From Dryococelus australis (taxonomy: Eukaryota; Arthropoda; Insecta; Phasmatodea; Phasmatidae), in NCBI GenBank assembly GCA_029891345.1, contig CM057002.1, positions 63,106,777 to 63,170,776 of the forward strand: 64,000 nt of DNA, in the 5' to 3' direction. Position numbers and translations under genes: made by a program. Of the stretch, positions 11,442-22,770 are shown in pieces. Each line of letters opens with the position of its first letter. The first letter of the stretch is position 1. The notes below the pieces were generated by a model. The model searched no databases. It was not told where the DNA came from and was given only the letters and a program-made list of their open reading frames with translations.

Positions 11442-11565
11442 AGGAGCAGCGCCGGAATGCAAAATCGGGAAAAACGGGAGAAAATCCGGGAGCGACCCGG
11501 CTGGGAGTCGAACACGTTTCCCCCAAGTGGGAGGCCAACAGTCTGACCACTATTTACCGGGGCCT
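11442..11565 (-). mobile_element. tRNA-derived SINE fragment, minus strand, truncated at its 3' side
   Basis: Read on the minus strand it starts GGCCCCGGTAAATAGTGGTC, has the B-box-like TGTTCGACTCCC and then GGATTTTCTCCCG, and stops at CGGCGCTGCTCC. About half the family length is present. It abuts the right end of the CACTCTAAAT MITE. Confidence 0.8.
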
Positions 11566-12176
11566 TACATACATATATTGACGCCTATTGCAAACACAGC
11601 TCTTGTAATTTTGCAAGAGAAATTTTTGTACTGTGGCAAACGTTTATAAAATGACAAAAAGCAATTTTTCAGTAAAAACTACCATTTTTTTCACAGTTTT
11701 TTTGGTGTAACAAGTTTAATGGTCACCTGTGTATATTTTTTAAGTTTTTATCTGTTTATAAAATATCTATTTACGAACGTAATACGTAAGGTACCTAACA
11801 GAGCAATCAATTCTGTCACCGAGAATCTAATTGCACAGTGGGTTAACGCAACAATGGAAATGCCATGTATGCTATAAGTAGGGGATAACGGGTGTATTTC
11901 CACAAAAAAAATGCTTGCAAGTAACTGTTTGGTCAGCCAAACTACCTTTACTAATTAAAAAGATATACATTTGAGTGATTATTGTTTATATCGTGTATCT
12001 GGAGGCCGTGCGACACAATAACGTCAGTCGTCGTTCAATAAAAAGGCGCGTCATTAAAAGTGACCCCTCGGGGAAGCCTGTAACCCCTAGAGGGTGCGTT
12101 ACCCATGAGGCGGATCGGGAGATACCTCCCAAATATGGGTTGTAGGAAGTGTTATAAATATGCCCTTTGGGCATAC
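11566..12176. other. Unassigned sequence
   Basis: AT-rich to about 11,990, then a mildly GC-richer patch (12,000-12,150) with CCCCTCGGGG and CCCCTAGAGGG palindrome-like words that could be a decayed terminal repeat. No coding evidence. Confidence 0.4.
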
Positions 12177-12178
12177 AT

Positions 12179-12213
<35 letters not shown>

Positions 12214-12220
12214 CACACAC
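12177..12220. repeat. (AC)n/(AT)n compound microsatellite
   Basis: Perfect AC dinucleotides pass into AT and back into AC. Confidence 0.95.
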
Positions 12221-12228
12221 ATGAACTG

Positions 12229-12743
12229 TGCTAGGGGCTTTACGGTTGTTATTAATTACTGATAAGGGCTGTAGCTAGTGGTTGACAAGGGTTGATTAAC
12301 TGTAAAACTGTCTAGGTTGAGAGACTGGTTATTATTGAATTATTCAACATTACAATTACATAAATGCAGTTTAAATGTACCGGGGGAGCGACTTGAGGTA
12401 GTGACTTAACTATGGCTTGACTATTGAGTTTGTCCCAACTCGAGTAGAGTTCCGAGGCTGTTGGAAATGGCGGTAAGGTGGCGGCACAGCTGTTCTCAGT
12501 AGTGGTCCTTCATGGCTGACGTCACGAGCAGAAAGACAATGGCCGCCACTCCGCATAGCTAGATATTGGCGTCGCAGTGGTGTAATCTGCCTTGATTTCC
12601 GATTCGTAGTGGGGCTTCCTGCTTACAGTGATTTGGCAATGCACGCCTCGCTTGCAGCAACCGATGTCCTGGATTCTACTGAATGTCAGCGGGAGTGTTC
12701 AGGGTACGATGTAAATTATAGGCGCCTTCACGCCGGCGTAACA
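12229..12743 (-). mobile_element. Candidate LTR of an LTR retroelement, fossil
   Basis: On the minus strand it begins TGTTACGCCGGCGTGAAGGC, an LTR-like TG start with an immediate hairpin, and just upstream lies a purine-rich GGGCGGGAGG that could be a polypurine tract. The other edge (TGTGCTAGGGGC on the plus strand) is tentative. Shared words with the 6.0-kb candidate support a common origin. No gag or pol part was recognised. Old and clearly non-functional if real. Confidence 0.35.
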
Positions 12744-13019
12744 TAACGAAATGAAATACCTCCCGCCCACCAACGGGTGGAAAATCAAGAGAGATGAACC
12801 TCGACAGCTGTGGTGAAAGCAATTCATCTAGGGGAAGTTTCACCTGAAATCAAAACTCTGGTCTTCAAGGTCATCACGGAAAACTTCGTACCTCTTAACA
12901 GCCTGAATGGACTCCTCGGAATTTTATGGTGCTAAATAGACGACAATCGCAAGACAACTGTATAAGATTTAACCCAGTGGAGGAGGATTCTTGCAGATGC
13001 GAGCTCTTCCCTGGGCTTG
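12744..13019. other. Unassigned sequence next to the LTR candidate
   Basis: If the neighbouring LTR call is right, this could be the 3' internal part of the same fossil on the minus strand, but no protein family is recognisable. Confidence 0.3.
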
Positions 13020-13031
13020 ATCGCGTGATGA

Positions 13032-13279
13032 CGAGTGGAGAGATTTCGGTGGCTCTTAACAGCGAAGTCTTGAGAGCCGACGAGGGTGATTGAAGTGAAT
13101 ATGGAGCGATGCTAGGATGAAGTGGCGGGGGAAACGGGAGAACACCGAGAAAACCCGCCGACCAACGGCATCGTCCGGCACTATTCCCACTTGCGGGAAT
13201 CCCGTGACGCGGCCGTGGATTGAACCCGGTTCGCCTTGGCGGAAGGCGAGCGGGCTAATCGCTCAGCCACCGTGGCCCC
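13032..13279 (-). mobile_element. tRNA-derived SINE, full-length, with perfect 12-bp target duplication
   Basis: On the minus strand it begins GGGGCCACGGTGGCTGAGCG, an A-box-like TGGCTGAGCGATTAGC, then a B-box-like GGTTCAATCC, and ends at AAGAGCCACCGAAATCTC. The flanks ATCGCGTGATGA at 13020-13031 and 13280-13291 are identical, the signature of LINE-type target-primed insertion. This is the best-preserved insertion of the family here. A frame of 60 codons across it is a chance frame. Confidence 0.95.
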
Positions 13280-13291
13280 ATCGCGTGATGA

Positions 13292-13994
13292 TGATATAAA
13301 AGTGACGTTAGTAAGAAATGAATCGACACGGTATTTTTCTTCTGTACCTATTCTAAGGCCCTTGCGGAACCCATGTAGAGCTCGTAATGGAGATCGTTGG
13401 GATTTGAACCAAGCCAATTACTCCGGGGGTGGTGTTTTATATATTACCGCCACTCAGATGAAAGGATGCAGATGCAGCTTACCTGATTCAAGAAGTGAAC
13501 TCAATGCCCATAAAATAAAGTAAGTGACGAAGTCATATGCTATAAAATATTTGATAAAACTGCAATAACATTTTTATTTCTTTCCGCCCTGCATAAATAT
13601 GAAAATAAACTTGTTAGATCTCCATAAAAGGTGCAATAAATATTTTAAGGCGGTTTCCCTTCCAAGGTTAGATTTACGACATTCATTACAAACTTTATGA
13701 TATTATAAAATAATAAAAAGCCATCACAGCTTTTTTGTTATGTAGATACACGTGTAATTTTTCTGTGCAATGTCAAGATCAAAACTTTTACCATCTGGTT
13801 GAACTGTTGGCCCCTCTTAGCATTATCGTTTTCTGTGACTATCGATAAGAATACCGGACCCCTTTACTGTCAATTTATAACACGGAATTAAATTCCTCAT
13901 TCAAATGTGTGGCTTTCTGGGGAATTATTAGTGTATCGCAATCATGGAAAAACACTAGCGTAGAACACATGTACCATTTTTTGAAGAGATGAGT
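13292..13994. other. Unassigned sequence with an isolated B-box-like word
   Basis: The minus strand has GGTTCAAATCC at about 13398-13408, a perfect RNA polymerase III B-box word, followed by GATCTCCATTACGAGCTC. No convincing A box or tRNA fold is placed before it, so it may be the remnant of another SINE. The rest is AT-rich and unassigned. Confidence 0.4.
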
Positions 13995-14043
13995 TGATTT
14001 GAGGGATTTGAGTGGCTCTTAAAAACGAGGTCTTGAGAGCTGA
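13995..14043 (-). mobile_element. SINE 3'-end fragment
   Basis: The words GAGTGGCTCTTAAAAACGAG and GTCTTGAGAGCTGA match the 3' end of the tRNA-derived SINE family (minus-strand orientation). Only about 50 bp remain. Confidence 0.6.
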
Positions 14044-14315
14044 AATTTTTGAAGAGTTTAGTGATGTCTTGTATTACTGGAACCTGTGCACTTCATTCCC
14101 ACGACTCCAAAAAAAATATGAATATGCGTTACTTTTTTACGAAGCCTAACGACAAAAGATCATATAGTCAATTTACGGTTTCTTCGTTTGAGGAATCACC
14201 GAGTAACATATCAACATGTTTTTAAATAACTTGTATACCACAAATATAACACCCATGATTAACTTAAAAGTATCGTATCACTGAAAATTAGTGTGTTAAG
14301 ACAATGCTGAAGAGA

Positions 14316-14402
14316 TGCACGCGTCGTAAGGTCATTTTCCCATCCATCTATTGGATCTTCCATTACTACGTAGGGCCTACGTGAATTAACTCCAGAGTGC
14401 GG
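14316..14402. repeat. Direct repeat, left copy, beside a TA microsatellite
   Basis: The order ACGCGTCGTAAGGTCATTTT, CCCATCCAT, GGATCTTCCA, GTGAATT, CTCCAGAGTGCGGTA recurs after the TA tract at 14553-14633. No terminal inverted repeats were seen. Confidence 0.8.
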
Positions 14403-14474
14403 TATTTATAACTTACTTATAAAGAGTCATGTTGGAATGCTTTTATGACTAAACAATAAAGATTGATTTTATGT

Positions 14475-14477
<3 letters not shown>

Positions 14478-14517
<40 letters not shown>
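14478..14517. repeat. (TA)n microsatellite
   Basis: Perfect TA dinucleotides. Confidence 0.95.
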
Positions 14518-14519
<2 letters not shown>

Positions 14520-14552
14520 CAATTATCAAATCATTCCAAATGGACAACGACA

Positions 14553-14633
14553 TCCACACGTCATAAGGTAATTTTCCCATCCATGTATGGGATTTTCCAC
14601 TACCATGTACGTGAATTTTGCTCCAGAGTGCGG
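14553..14633. repeat. Direct repeat, right copy
   Basis: Matches 14316-14402 with ACACGTCATAAGGTAATTTT, CCCATCCATG, GGATTTTCCACTACC, CTCCAGAGTGCGGTA. A third short echo (GTCAGGTAATTTTCCCATT) follows near 14717. Confidence 0.8.
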
Positions 14634-14668
14634 TAATTTTTCTTTACCAGTAAGGAAAACTATGTTCG

Positions 14669-14686
14669 CCCCCCCCCCCCCCCCCC
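14669..14686. repeat. Poly-C tract
   Basis: Eighteen consecutive C on the plus strand. Confidence 0.95.
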
Positions 14687-14982
14687 GAGTTTGAGAATAC
14701 TAACTTACACTTGTCAGGTAATTTTCCCATTATTTTGTACAGTGTATTATTGAATAAATCAACTTAATACCTTCTAAACATTTAAATATTTATTTCGTAT
14801 CTAATACAAATTTGAAAACCGTGAAAGCAGCAATGTGTTAGCAACGGGTACTAAGAGATAGTTCACAATGAAAAAAATTGTTTTAACCTGGTATTTTGGT
14901 ACGCAATTTGTAAAGTAAACATTGCCTATTGAAATACGTAAGTATTTACGTAGCACTGATGGAAACATATTCCATTGTTACA

Positions 14983-14983
<1 letters not shown>

Positions 14984-15011
<28 letters not shown>
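14984..15011. repeat. Poly-T tract
   Basis: A run of about 28 T. On the minus strand it is poly-A and could be the tail of a retrotransposed sequence, but no such body was recognised next to it. Confidence 0.9.
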
Positions 15012-15015
<4 letters not shown>

Positions 15016-15819
15016 GTACGTAGGCAAGTTACGAATTTGTGATAACGCTGTTTTTCCATGGCAGTAATAGGTATTCTGTAACGTGTGTCGTGACCAATGC
15101 ATGTGACAGTAGCATTGTTGCCAACTATAGGCCAGTGTGTGTGATTGCAAATATTTTACGTGCGAAATTTACACGTTTTAACAATGAACTGTTTTATGAC
15201 GAAATAAATTATTAGAATGTTACGTCTGCTTATTGTAACACATGTAATTTTAGCTATAATTTCAATTATTTTGATGATCTAGGTTTGAGATAACAGACGT
15301 ATATAATCTGAGAGTATAAATATGTTTAACTAACCTGCAAACCATAATTGAATGCCGTACGAATTATTTATTTCTTGTGACACACGGACCTAAACTGTAT
15401 TACAGACCCTGACCTACAAAATTACATCAAACATTAAACTTTTGCATCAAAATGAAGGGACTGGTGATAATTGCGCCTCGCTATTAGGGGTTGCCAGCGG
15501 AGAAGGGGGGGGTATAGAACTAGCTACGAATGGCGCCAGTTACTCGGCTGGCCGTACGATGGTACCACGGGAAGGAAAATTTCTCCGAAAACACGGAGAA
15601 AATATCTTACGAGATCGTTTGTTTTGCGGCATTAGTTGTATTCACTGCTATAATCAAGGAGTCCTTCCATCCTTAACTATTCTATAGATGACAGTAGAGT
15701 ACTTGAGAATACAGAAATGAGAGGGCCAGTTACTTAGCGAACTGCAGCCGCCGCACACGCCTGCAAAATGCCGTCATTTTCCTATCAAAATCTCAAAACG
15801 CCGTTCTCCAATCCTAACT
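15012..15819. other. Unassigned sequence
   Basis: AT-rich DNA with a short GC-richer patch (15,480-15,580). An 81-codon plus-strand frame there has no recognisable domain. Confidence 0.45.
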
Positions 15820-16179
15820 GCATATATTATACAGGTACGTAGATTCACATATGCCCAGTAGAGATGGTAACAAAGGAGGTAAATTAGTTCCATGCTTTAA
15901 CCTTGAATTAAAAGTGTTACGTGAAAATTTGTAAATACCGAAATTATTAATTTCTGTTTCTGCTTTATTAATACATGCAAGTGTAGAGAATTAGAACATT
16001 TGTAATATATTTACTTTTCCAACATTTTCAAAGTTTCATGCTGCTTGAGTGACGCAGGGATAAATCGATGATGCCCGTGGATATGTTAATTTTGCATATG
16101 GCGGAAGAATACGTAATGTAGATACAAGTAGATCATAAGCAGGGCTTTCAGAAATGCTCACTTTACCGTGAACAGCCTT
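15820..16179 (+). mobile_element. Long-form TA MITE, 5' truncated
   Basis: Starts near TGCATATATTATAC within the family order, continues through ATGCCCAGTAGAGATGGTAA, and ends CTTTACCGTGAACAGCCT followed by TA. The left terminal repeat is missing. Confidence 0.85.
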
Positions 16180-16217
16180 TAACCTGTTTGCCGGCCGGCT
16201 GCCGAGCTAATACGGAG

Positions 16218-16470
16218 TGAGTGAAGAGATTGGGACGGCTCTTAACGTCTAGGTCTTGAGAGCCGATGGCGGTGATTGAGGTGAGTATGGAGCAGCGCCG
16301 GAATTAAAGGGCGGGGGAAACGGAGTTCACAGAAAAAAAAATCCGCCGTCCCACGGCATCGTCCGGCACGATTCCCACACGCGAAAATCCGGAGTGATCC
16401 GGCCGGGGATTGAATCCGGCTCGCCTTGGTAGGAGGCGAGTAGGCTAACCGCTCAGCCAACGTGGCCCCC
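16218..16470 (-). mobile_element. tRNA-derived SINE, full-length, with 13-bp target duplication
   Basis: On the minus strand it begins GGGGGCCACGTTGGCTGAGC, has the B-box-like GGATTCAATCCC and ends at GAGCCGTCCCAATCTCTTCA. The flanks AGCTAATACGGAG (16205-16217) and AGCTAATGCGGAG (16471-16483) differ at one position. A short A run inside the body suggests local slippage. Confidence 0.95.
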
Positions 16471-16483
16471 AGCTAATGCGGAG

Positions 16484-19400
16484 AACCTCTCCCTCAGAAC
16501 GCAGCAGCCAATCAGACGCAAGCCGGTTTCCAGAGCGTCGCGCAGCCAATAAGAGAACGGTTACGTCCACATCAAAGGAACTGCTACACAACTTGCCCTC
16601 CGTATTTATCTACTCTGTGATACGCCCATGTATAGTAAATCATTAGCCTTATTTGTGTTGTCGGTAGAAAATTTTCCATGGGTATATTTTACAAATTTGT
16701 TTACTAATAACGATTTCTTTTTCAATGCAACCCCATATGTGTATATAAATAATGAAAATTAGGCGGTTTTTCAAGTTACGATGAAAATTGATTTTAAATG
16801 CGTTTTACGTATTCGAACGTTTAATAAGTTTAAATAATATATAGGTGATGGCTTTCTTACAGCGTATTAAGAACCTCCGCTTTTATAACACGAAATATTT
16901 AAACAGAACATTTAAGCTTCTCGCGCGAAACCTTGGAAAATGTCAAATATCAAAGGTCGTAAGAACACTTTTCTGCCTTTCATGAATTTTCCTTATATTC
17001 TTGTAGGCTTTTCACTGAAACTTTTATACTTTTTATATTACATTTTTGAATATATTGTGAATGAGAAGCAATATGAATTTAATAAACATCCCCTCCGCCT
17101 TATGTCGAATAAACCGTCTTCGGTATTGTTTTTTTTTTTAATGCCGCAATAGAATATACGAGCTGGTGTTTAAGTGCAGTAACAGGCCTTGTGAATTATG
17201 TGTTCTTTTGATGTATAATTATTTTGAAAGTAGTATACGAGTGTGAACGTTAAGATGTTATAATAACCGGTGGTGAATAATATTCTTTAACGGCCTGGCG
17301 TCGAACATCTCACTTAAAAAGAATACGCAATCTCAATTGCATTTCAACTGTGCAGATATCCAGGAAACAGATATTCATAAAATATAAAGAAGTGACTTTA
17401 ATTTAATCACCGGAAGAAGTTATAAAAGTGCTATTTAGAACGTTCCTTGGCATCCACATTCCGAAGATTAAAATTACTATCCCTGAAATTAATGTTTAAA
17501 CACTCACGTCTGAGTTAGATGTATACTAAAGTGTGCAAAATTTTCTTGCGCTCCGCAGATCCCACTAACATGGACAAAGATAATAGGAATATACAGCTTG
17601 TCACAAGTAACAATAAAAATTATAATATGTATTTTATTTTATAACTTAAGCATGTAATGGCACATAAATTTACGCGTAACATAGCAATTTATCCACGAGG
17701 CGGCTGTCATAAATTTGCGGTTGATATCAATTATTTTATATACTTTAGCATTACATATAATTCAATGTTAAATTTTGAAACACTGAAATAATTGAAACAA
17801 CATTCTATATCGTAGATTGCACGAGTATAGAGAAAAAGGTTCATTCAATTTTTCGAATAAACAGCGTTCTGTAATCTCAGTGGTAATACGACAAAAATCT
17901 TGTCCTAGAGTAACGTCCATCTTTTCTGAACAAACAAGGTCAATATGCAATGTAATATGCTTATTCGAAACAGGTTAGACATCAGCCCTTTATATGTTTG
18001 TTTCACTTGTGTTAATATTTTTGCGAGAAAGCCTATGAATAATTTTCACTGACGTTGCCATATTGCGCATGCTATCATAAAGAAATAATATTTGTTTTTA
18101 ATTTTTCTTCGTCGTGATACGGGAGAGAAGTTGGGATATTAGAAGGCTTATTTTGGAGGAGAAGAGGGAAGGAGGGAGGTTTGACTATGTATGTACCGGC
18201 ACTAGCGTTCACATGGAGCTGATGATAGAAAACTCCATGGGAATAACAATTTGCGTCATATATTCTAAATTACATAAACAAGAAACCTCAAACGTGCAGC
18301 AAAATTTAGTGCATCTATTGTATTCATAGTAAATTCTTTAAAGCCATTGTTATGATTTATGTATGATGCACATAATCTAAAGCGCCAGTAAATGAACCTA
18401 AGTTGAAGCTTAGTTACATTTCGTAATATTTTCATTCTGCAGTACACATACGTATGTTCTAAAAGCACGACTTCACTAAATGTACCACACGTGTACAAAA
18501 GTTATGATCATGTAGATTTTAAACAGCTCTACAAATGTAATAATAATGTATTTGCATTTCTTTAAGTTCACATTTATGAATTGGGTTGTATCTGGGGTAA
18601 TCACGGAAGGAAACTTTTTAAGTAACTTCTAAAATATTATGATCGTTCCCCCGAGCCAAGAACACCAACCATGTCGCTGTGTTACGCAGTTCATCGCAGA
18701 ATCAGGGCGGCAGGATCCATGAAATAATTGTTGCATTTTTACGTTTCTAGGTTTTTGAAGTTATTTTAATCACACGCTGTCCGAATACTAAGATTTACTT
18801 CTTGAAAATTATGTGTATTCTAGTAAACTCGTGTTTGAGATCCGTTACGAATCACTTTCGAGCCAACGTTTGAGGCGACTTAAGATCCCAACAATCACGG
18901 TTCGAAATTCAAGTTAGACCTGAGAGTGTTTTTGTTTTATATGTAAGCCGTATCAGCTTTAACGTTCTGGCATTCACGTAAGAGTTTTAACTAGTCCAGT
19001 CAATATAGACATCCATTTTAGATCGCATATGAAATTTGGAACAATTTTTCGTAAATAATATGAAACGATTGTGTTGTTTTTGTATACGTCTGCTGCACTA
19101 TGTAGAAGCATGTAGCATATTTGATATTCACCTAAGAAACTCTCCCTCAAAATTCTGAACAGACTTAGTGACTGACGGTTTCCTTACGGCTCGAACACAC
19201 GCGCCATTTGAAGTACTGACTTACAGCTACTTCTGTTAGGGACACGTATTTGGAACCACAACTGTGCTTCTCTGCTCTCTGTCGATATACATTCCGCTTT
19301 AGAACAAACATAAATGCTGTACTTCAGTGAATCAATTATAGAATAATTAGTGCAGCATTATTTTTAAATTGTCTGTAGGTTCTCGCTGATTAACAATAAA

Positions 19401-19665
19401 CAAGTTAATGCGTGCATAAAATCTGGTGTCTATATTTGAAGGCGTTTGTGAAATGTAAACGCGATTTTATAAGAAATATTTAGTTATTTCACTGGGGATA
19501 TAAATAGAAAATTCAACATGGCGCCTGTGACAGACCCTTGAGGATATATTTCATGTTAATATCTTATTTTTTTTATGTAAAAGAGAGTCCAATAAGGACC
19601 ACTTAAATGTAAATATTTGTAGACAAATTATTATATTTATGAAAACATAGAACAAAAAAAAAAAA
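16484..19665. other. Unassigned AT-rich tract of about 3.2 kb
   Basis: No transposase, SINE or family MITE was recognised. Small open frames at about 16,940, 17,768, 18,114 and 18,265 lack domains and overlap on both strands. This could be intron or intergenic DNA, or old repeats beyond recognition by eye. Confidence 0.5.
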
Positions 19666-19667
19666 AT

Positions 19668-20102
19668 TGGAATATAGGAGCCTATGTTTTTATGTTACTA
19701 ATTAACTTTGCCAACTAAATAACATATTATGTGATCTATATTATACACACGACATATTGAATAAGTATCACGGATATTTAACAATCGGTACTTGGGTACT
19801 GGAATTCCTGAATATATTTTAAAATAATATGTATTGGTGGTTTAACAAACACATTTTATTTGCCCGAGGGAAAAATTATATTGATATTTATTAGTTTCTG
19901 TTGAACGAACAAAAATTTATTGACAGAAACATTAATAAATATTAAAAAATATATTCAGTATACCAGTACCCGAGTACAGATTGTTAAATATCCTTGATAC
20001 TTAATTTATATGCTGTAGGTATGATATAGATCATATGCCATGTGATTTAGTTGGAAAAGCTCATTGGAAGCAAAGAATCATAGGCTTCCATATTCCGAAA
20101 TT
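19668..20102. repeat. Long foldback (imperfect inverted repeat, arms about 150 bp)
   Basis: The left arm (about 19668-19822) and the reverse complement of the right arm (about 19945-20101) agree at roughly four of five positions by eye. Shared words are GAAGCCTATG/GGAGCCTATG, CCAACTAAAT, TGATCTATAT, ATATTTAACAATC and GGGTACTGG. The loop region holds a second hairpin around GATATTTATTAG/TAATAAATATT. A transcript through it would form a long double strand. It is probably a foldback or MITE-like element; its terminal duplications were not resolved. Confidence 0.8.
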
Positions 20103-20511
20103 ATTGACTTTTTCGGTGCTTTATTTTGAATATTATATTATTTGACTACAAATGTAATTATTTATGTGGCCCTTACCTTCTTTTCATGTAATTTCCTTTG
20201 TGCGTTACTAAACCGCATCATCAATGACAAACCACTGGACCAATTGAGACCATCTTCCCACCATATGTTATTGCGGTGGTGAGTAAGGTTTTTAATTATG
20301 TTTCATTCCGATAGGTGGCACCGGAGTCCAACATCTATATTTATGGGCCGATATTGCTTATACTTGAAGGAAATGTTTGTTGATCTGAAAGAGAAAAATG
20401 CCAGTGATACCACGATCAAACATCGGTTGACGTACAAGATGTAATAGAGAGGACGCATTGAGAAGAACTTGGAAGAGGCGGAACAACGTTCGCCAGGATC
20501 AGCTAGTGCGC
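20103..20511. other. Unassigned spacer
   Basis: Nothing recognised. Confidence 0.45.
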
Positions 20512-20512
20512 A

Positions 20513-20608
<96 letters not shown>
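20512..20608. repeat. (TG)n-(TA)n compound microsatellite
   Basis: TG dinucleotides to about 20535, then TA dinucleotides up to the left end of a MITE. Open frames through it (repeating Tyr-Ile) are artefacts. Confidence 0.95.
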
Positions 20609-20740
20609 AAGGCTGTTCACGATAAAGTGAGCACTTCTGAAATCAACTGTAGAAAAAAGGCACTTATTCTACGTACATATATTTTAACGGGTGCAGTGAG
20701 TGGCATGTGTTCAGTAAAATTGGTAAAGATGAGTAGTAGG
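20609..20740 (+). mobile_element. Long-form TA MITE, left third only
   Basis: Begins AAGGCTGTTCACGATAAAGT directly after the TA microsatellite and runs through TATATTTTAACGGGTGCAGT and TTCAGTAAAATTGGTAAAGA, then similarity is lost. The right end is deleted. Confidence 0.85.
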
Positions 20741-20771
20741 GGCGTGCCGATTTTGAAACAAACGGATGTCG

Positions 20772-20870
20772 CCTTTATTGATATCAAAGGGTTAAATTGA
20801 TTGAATGGTTAACCAAATTGATTGAAAGGGTTAATAAAATTGGTTCAAAGGGTTAGATGCATTGAAAGGG
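20772..20870. repeat. Short degenerate minisatellite, GATTGAAAGGGTTAA type
   Basis: The words ATCAAAGGGTTAAATTGATTG, CAAATTGATTGAAAGGGTTA, TTCAAAGGGTTAG and CATTGAAAGGGTTG recur at about 23-30 bp spacing. Confidence 0.65.
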
Positions 20871-22279
20871 TTGGTCCTATATTAATGCCATTAAAAAATT
20901 GCTATCCAATTTTAATCTGATTAAAATGATTTAATCCGATTTTTTTGTGTTTGGTGCAAGAATGTACTAAGGGTCTAATTTATTAGTTTCTTTCTTTCCT
21001 TTGTGGGTTGAGGAGCAGCTTTTGTACGTCCTTGCCCTTGGAGCTCTGGGGCACTCGACTGAGTTGTGACGTGTTGGGGACAGGGTGCATATATATATAG
21101 TTTTATGCAAGAGTGGCCTAGGTGTCAATTTTTTGGGTTGGTAGTGATATTGCTCGTAGACGGTGGTGGGAGAGAGGCGATTTTTGGTAATAGTAATCAA
21201 ACAGAAAGAGAAAATGTTACGTATAGTTAACACACGAGATAAATTTCTGAGTCTTTAAACGAAATAACGAGTTCTACATATGAATAACCTGATGTCGACA
21301 AGTGCTAAACGATCACAATTACGCGAGTCTCCAGTATGAAATTAATTAAAGAATCAAAAATGTCGCTATCAATTAAACAGCAGTCTTCCTAATCACAATA
21401 GCAAGGTATTTGAAATCACGTAAAAAAAAAAAATGACACTACTTGACGCCTCTCTCACATACATGACATTATTTTTAAATAGTTAAAAAAACACAAGTAC
21501 ATGACAATCACTAACGAATTAAAAAACACGCAATGAAATCGCACTAGGAGCTCCCCCAAAACATCCGTCCGCATGGGAAGCTGGTGAATGAAGGCCTGGA
21601 GGGTATGACATGCGCCGGCTTATAAGCTGTTATATACGTGGAGCACAGCCGTGTTGAAATTTACGACAGAAACTCTGAATGCACTATTCGTCCTATAACA
21701 GACAACGAAAATAAAATTTAAAAAATATCTTACCCTGATATTTAACGAAAGTTTCACTATTCTAAGAAGTAGAAGAATTTATTTTAACACAAATTTTTCC
21801 CATCGAAGCGCAAGGAGACTTGGATCGCTTAATCCCGCAACAATTTATAGAAACACACTATATATTATTTTTAATTATTTTAAATAACGGATAAGCCCTA
21901 GATTTCTCAACTAAGTCTGTGAAATTCATGGCACTAGTTAGCGAGTTAGCAAAATGATAGTTGAAAATGCTACCAAGTTTCGTCGACCAAACTCAGAAAC
22001 CGTGTTTACGCTATAAACGCGCTATATAGGTTTAACACAAAAAATTAGTTTTCCCGTTAAATTTAAAAAAAACCCATAAAATGTTTAAATTAAAATGAGA
22101 ATCGCAGCTATTCAGGCATATGTTATGCCTATACTCTCCGAAGCCATCTGACTGCCGAACCCCTTGGTCGTGACACGAAGCCCCACCAACCGTCGACCTG
22201 CCCGATGAAGTCGGGAGAGCAGCTATATACGACTATCCAAGACAAGTGTTTACGAAGAACTAAGATGGTGCCGGACAAC
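20871..22279. other. Unassigned sequence
   Basis: Mixed composition; no protein or family repeat recognised. A GC-richer patch (21,540-21,640, ctcccccaaaacatccgtcc) may be a repeat remnant. Confidence 0.45.
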
Positions 22280-22770
22280 TAAAACTGTTCACGTCGGTGA
22301 TGCTCTCCCCCTCCCCAACACCTTGTAGAGACCGCGTCTTTTTGCGAAAAGAGACTTCCTGCCCATGGCCACCTCAAGGTCAGAGCTCGTTTTCGGGTGA
22401 CTGCACTGTCGACGGTTGCACACCCCCACTATCGATCCAGCACCACAAAAACCTGTTTAGCACCAACCAGCTCCTCCGTCTACATTAGCCCAGAGTGTGT
22501 TTCCGGAGGACTGCCCTTTACAAGGCCGCTCACCTCCTCCCTGTAACCCCACCCGAGAACGCATTTTTCCGGATATCTCGAGAAATGCCTGATCCACGCA
22601 GCCCCAGCCCCCTCCCTTCACACCTCCACCCCAGATCGCATGTTTTCCGAGACGATAGCTGCCTCGGCCAGGAACGGAGGTTTGCCTCAAGGCTAAAGTG
22701 CGTCTTGTATGCATTATGTCGGGAAACCACCATCCCTCGGGAAAGCGAATTCTGAACTGACCTTGGCTAT
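22280..22770. other. GC-rich patch with a degenerate internal repetition
   Basis: Stop-poor frames are open on both strands, so none is favoured. A loose word (AGA-CGC-TTTTTCCGG) recurs near 22326, 22380, 22490, 22555 and 22636 at uneven spacing of about 55-110 bp. It may be a decayed minisatellite or a repeat terminus. No protein domain is recognised. Confidence 0.35.

Noticed and set aside
13398-13408. tRNA gene from a perfect B-box word on the minus strand
   Set aside because: No A box at the right distance and no acceptor stem.
20303-20800. Tyr-Ile repeat proteins on both strands
   Set aside because: Translations of a TG/TA microsatellite.
22297-22755. Proline-rich plus-strand frames and opposing Gly-rich frames
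   Set aside because: Both strands open because of composition; no preferred frame.
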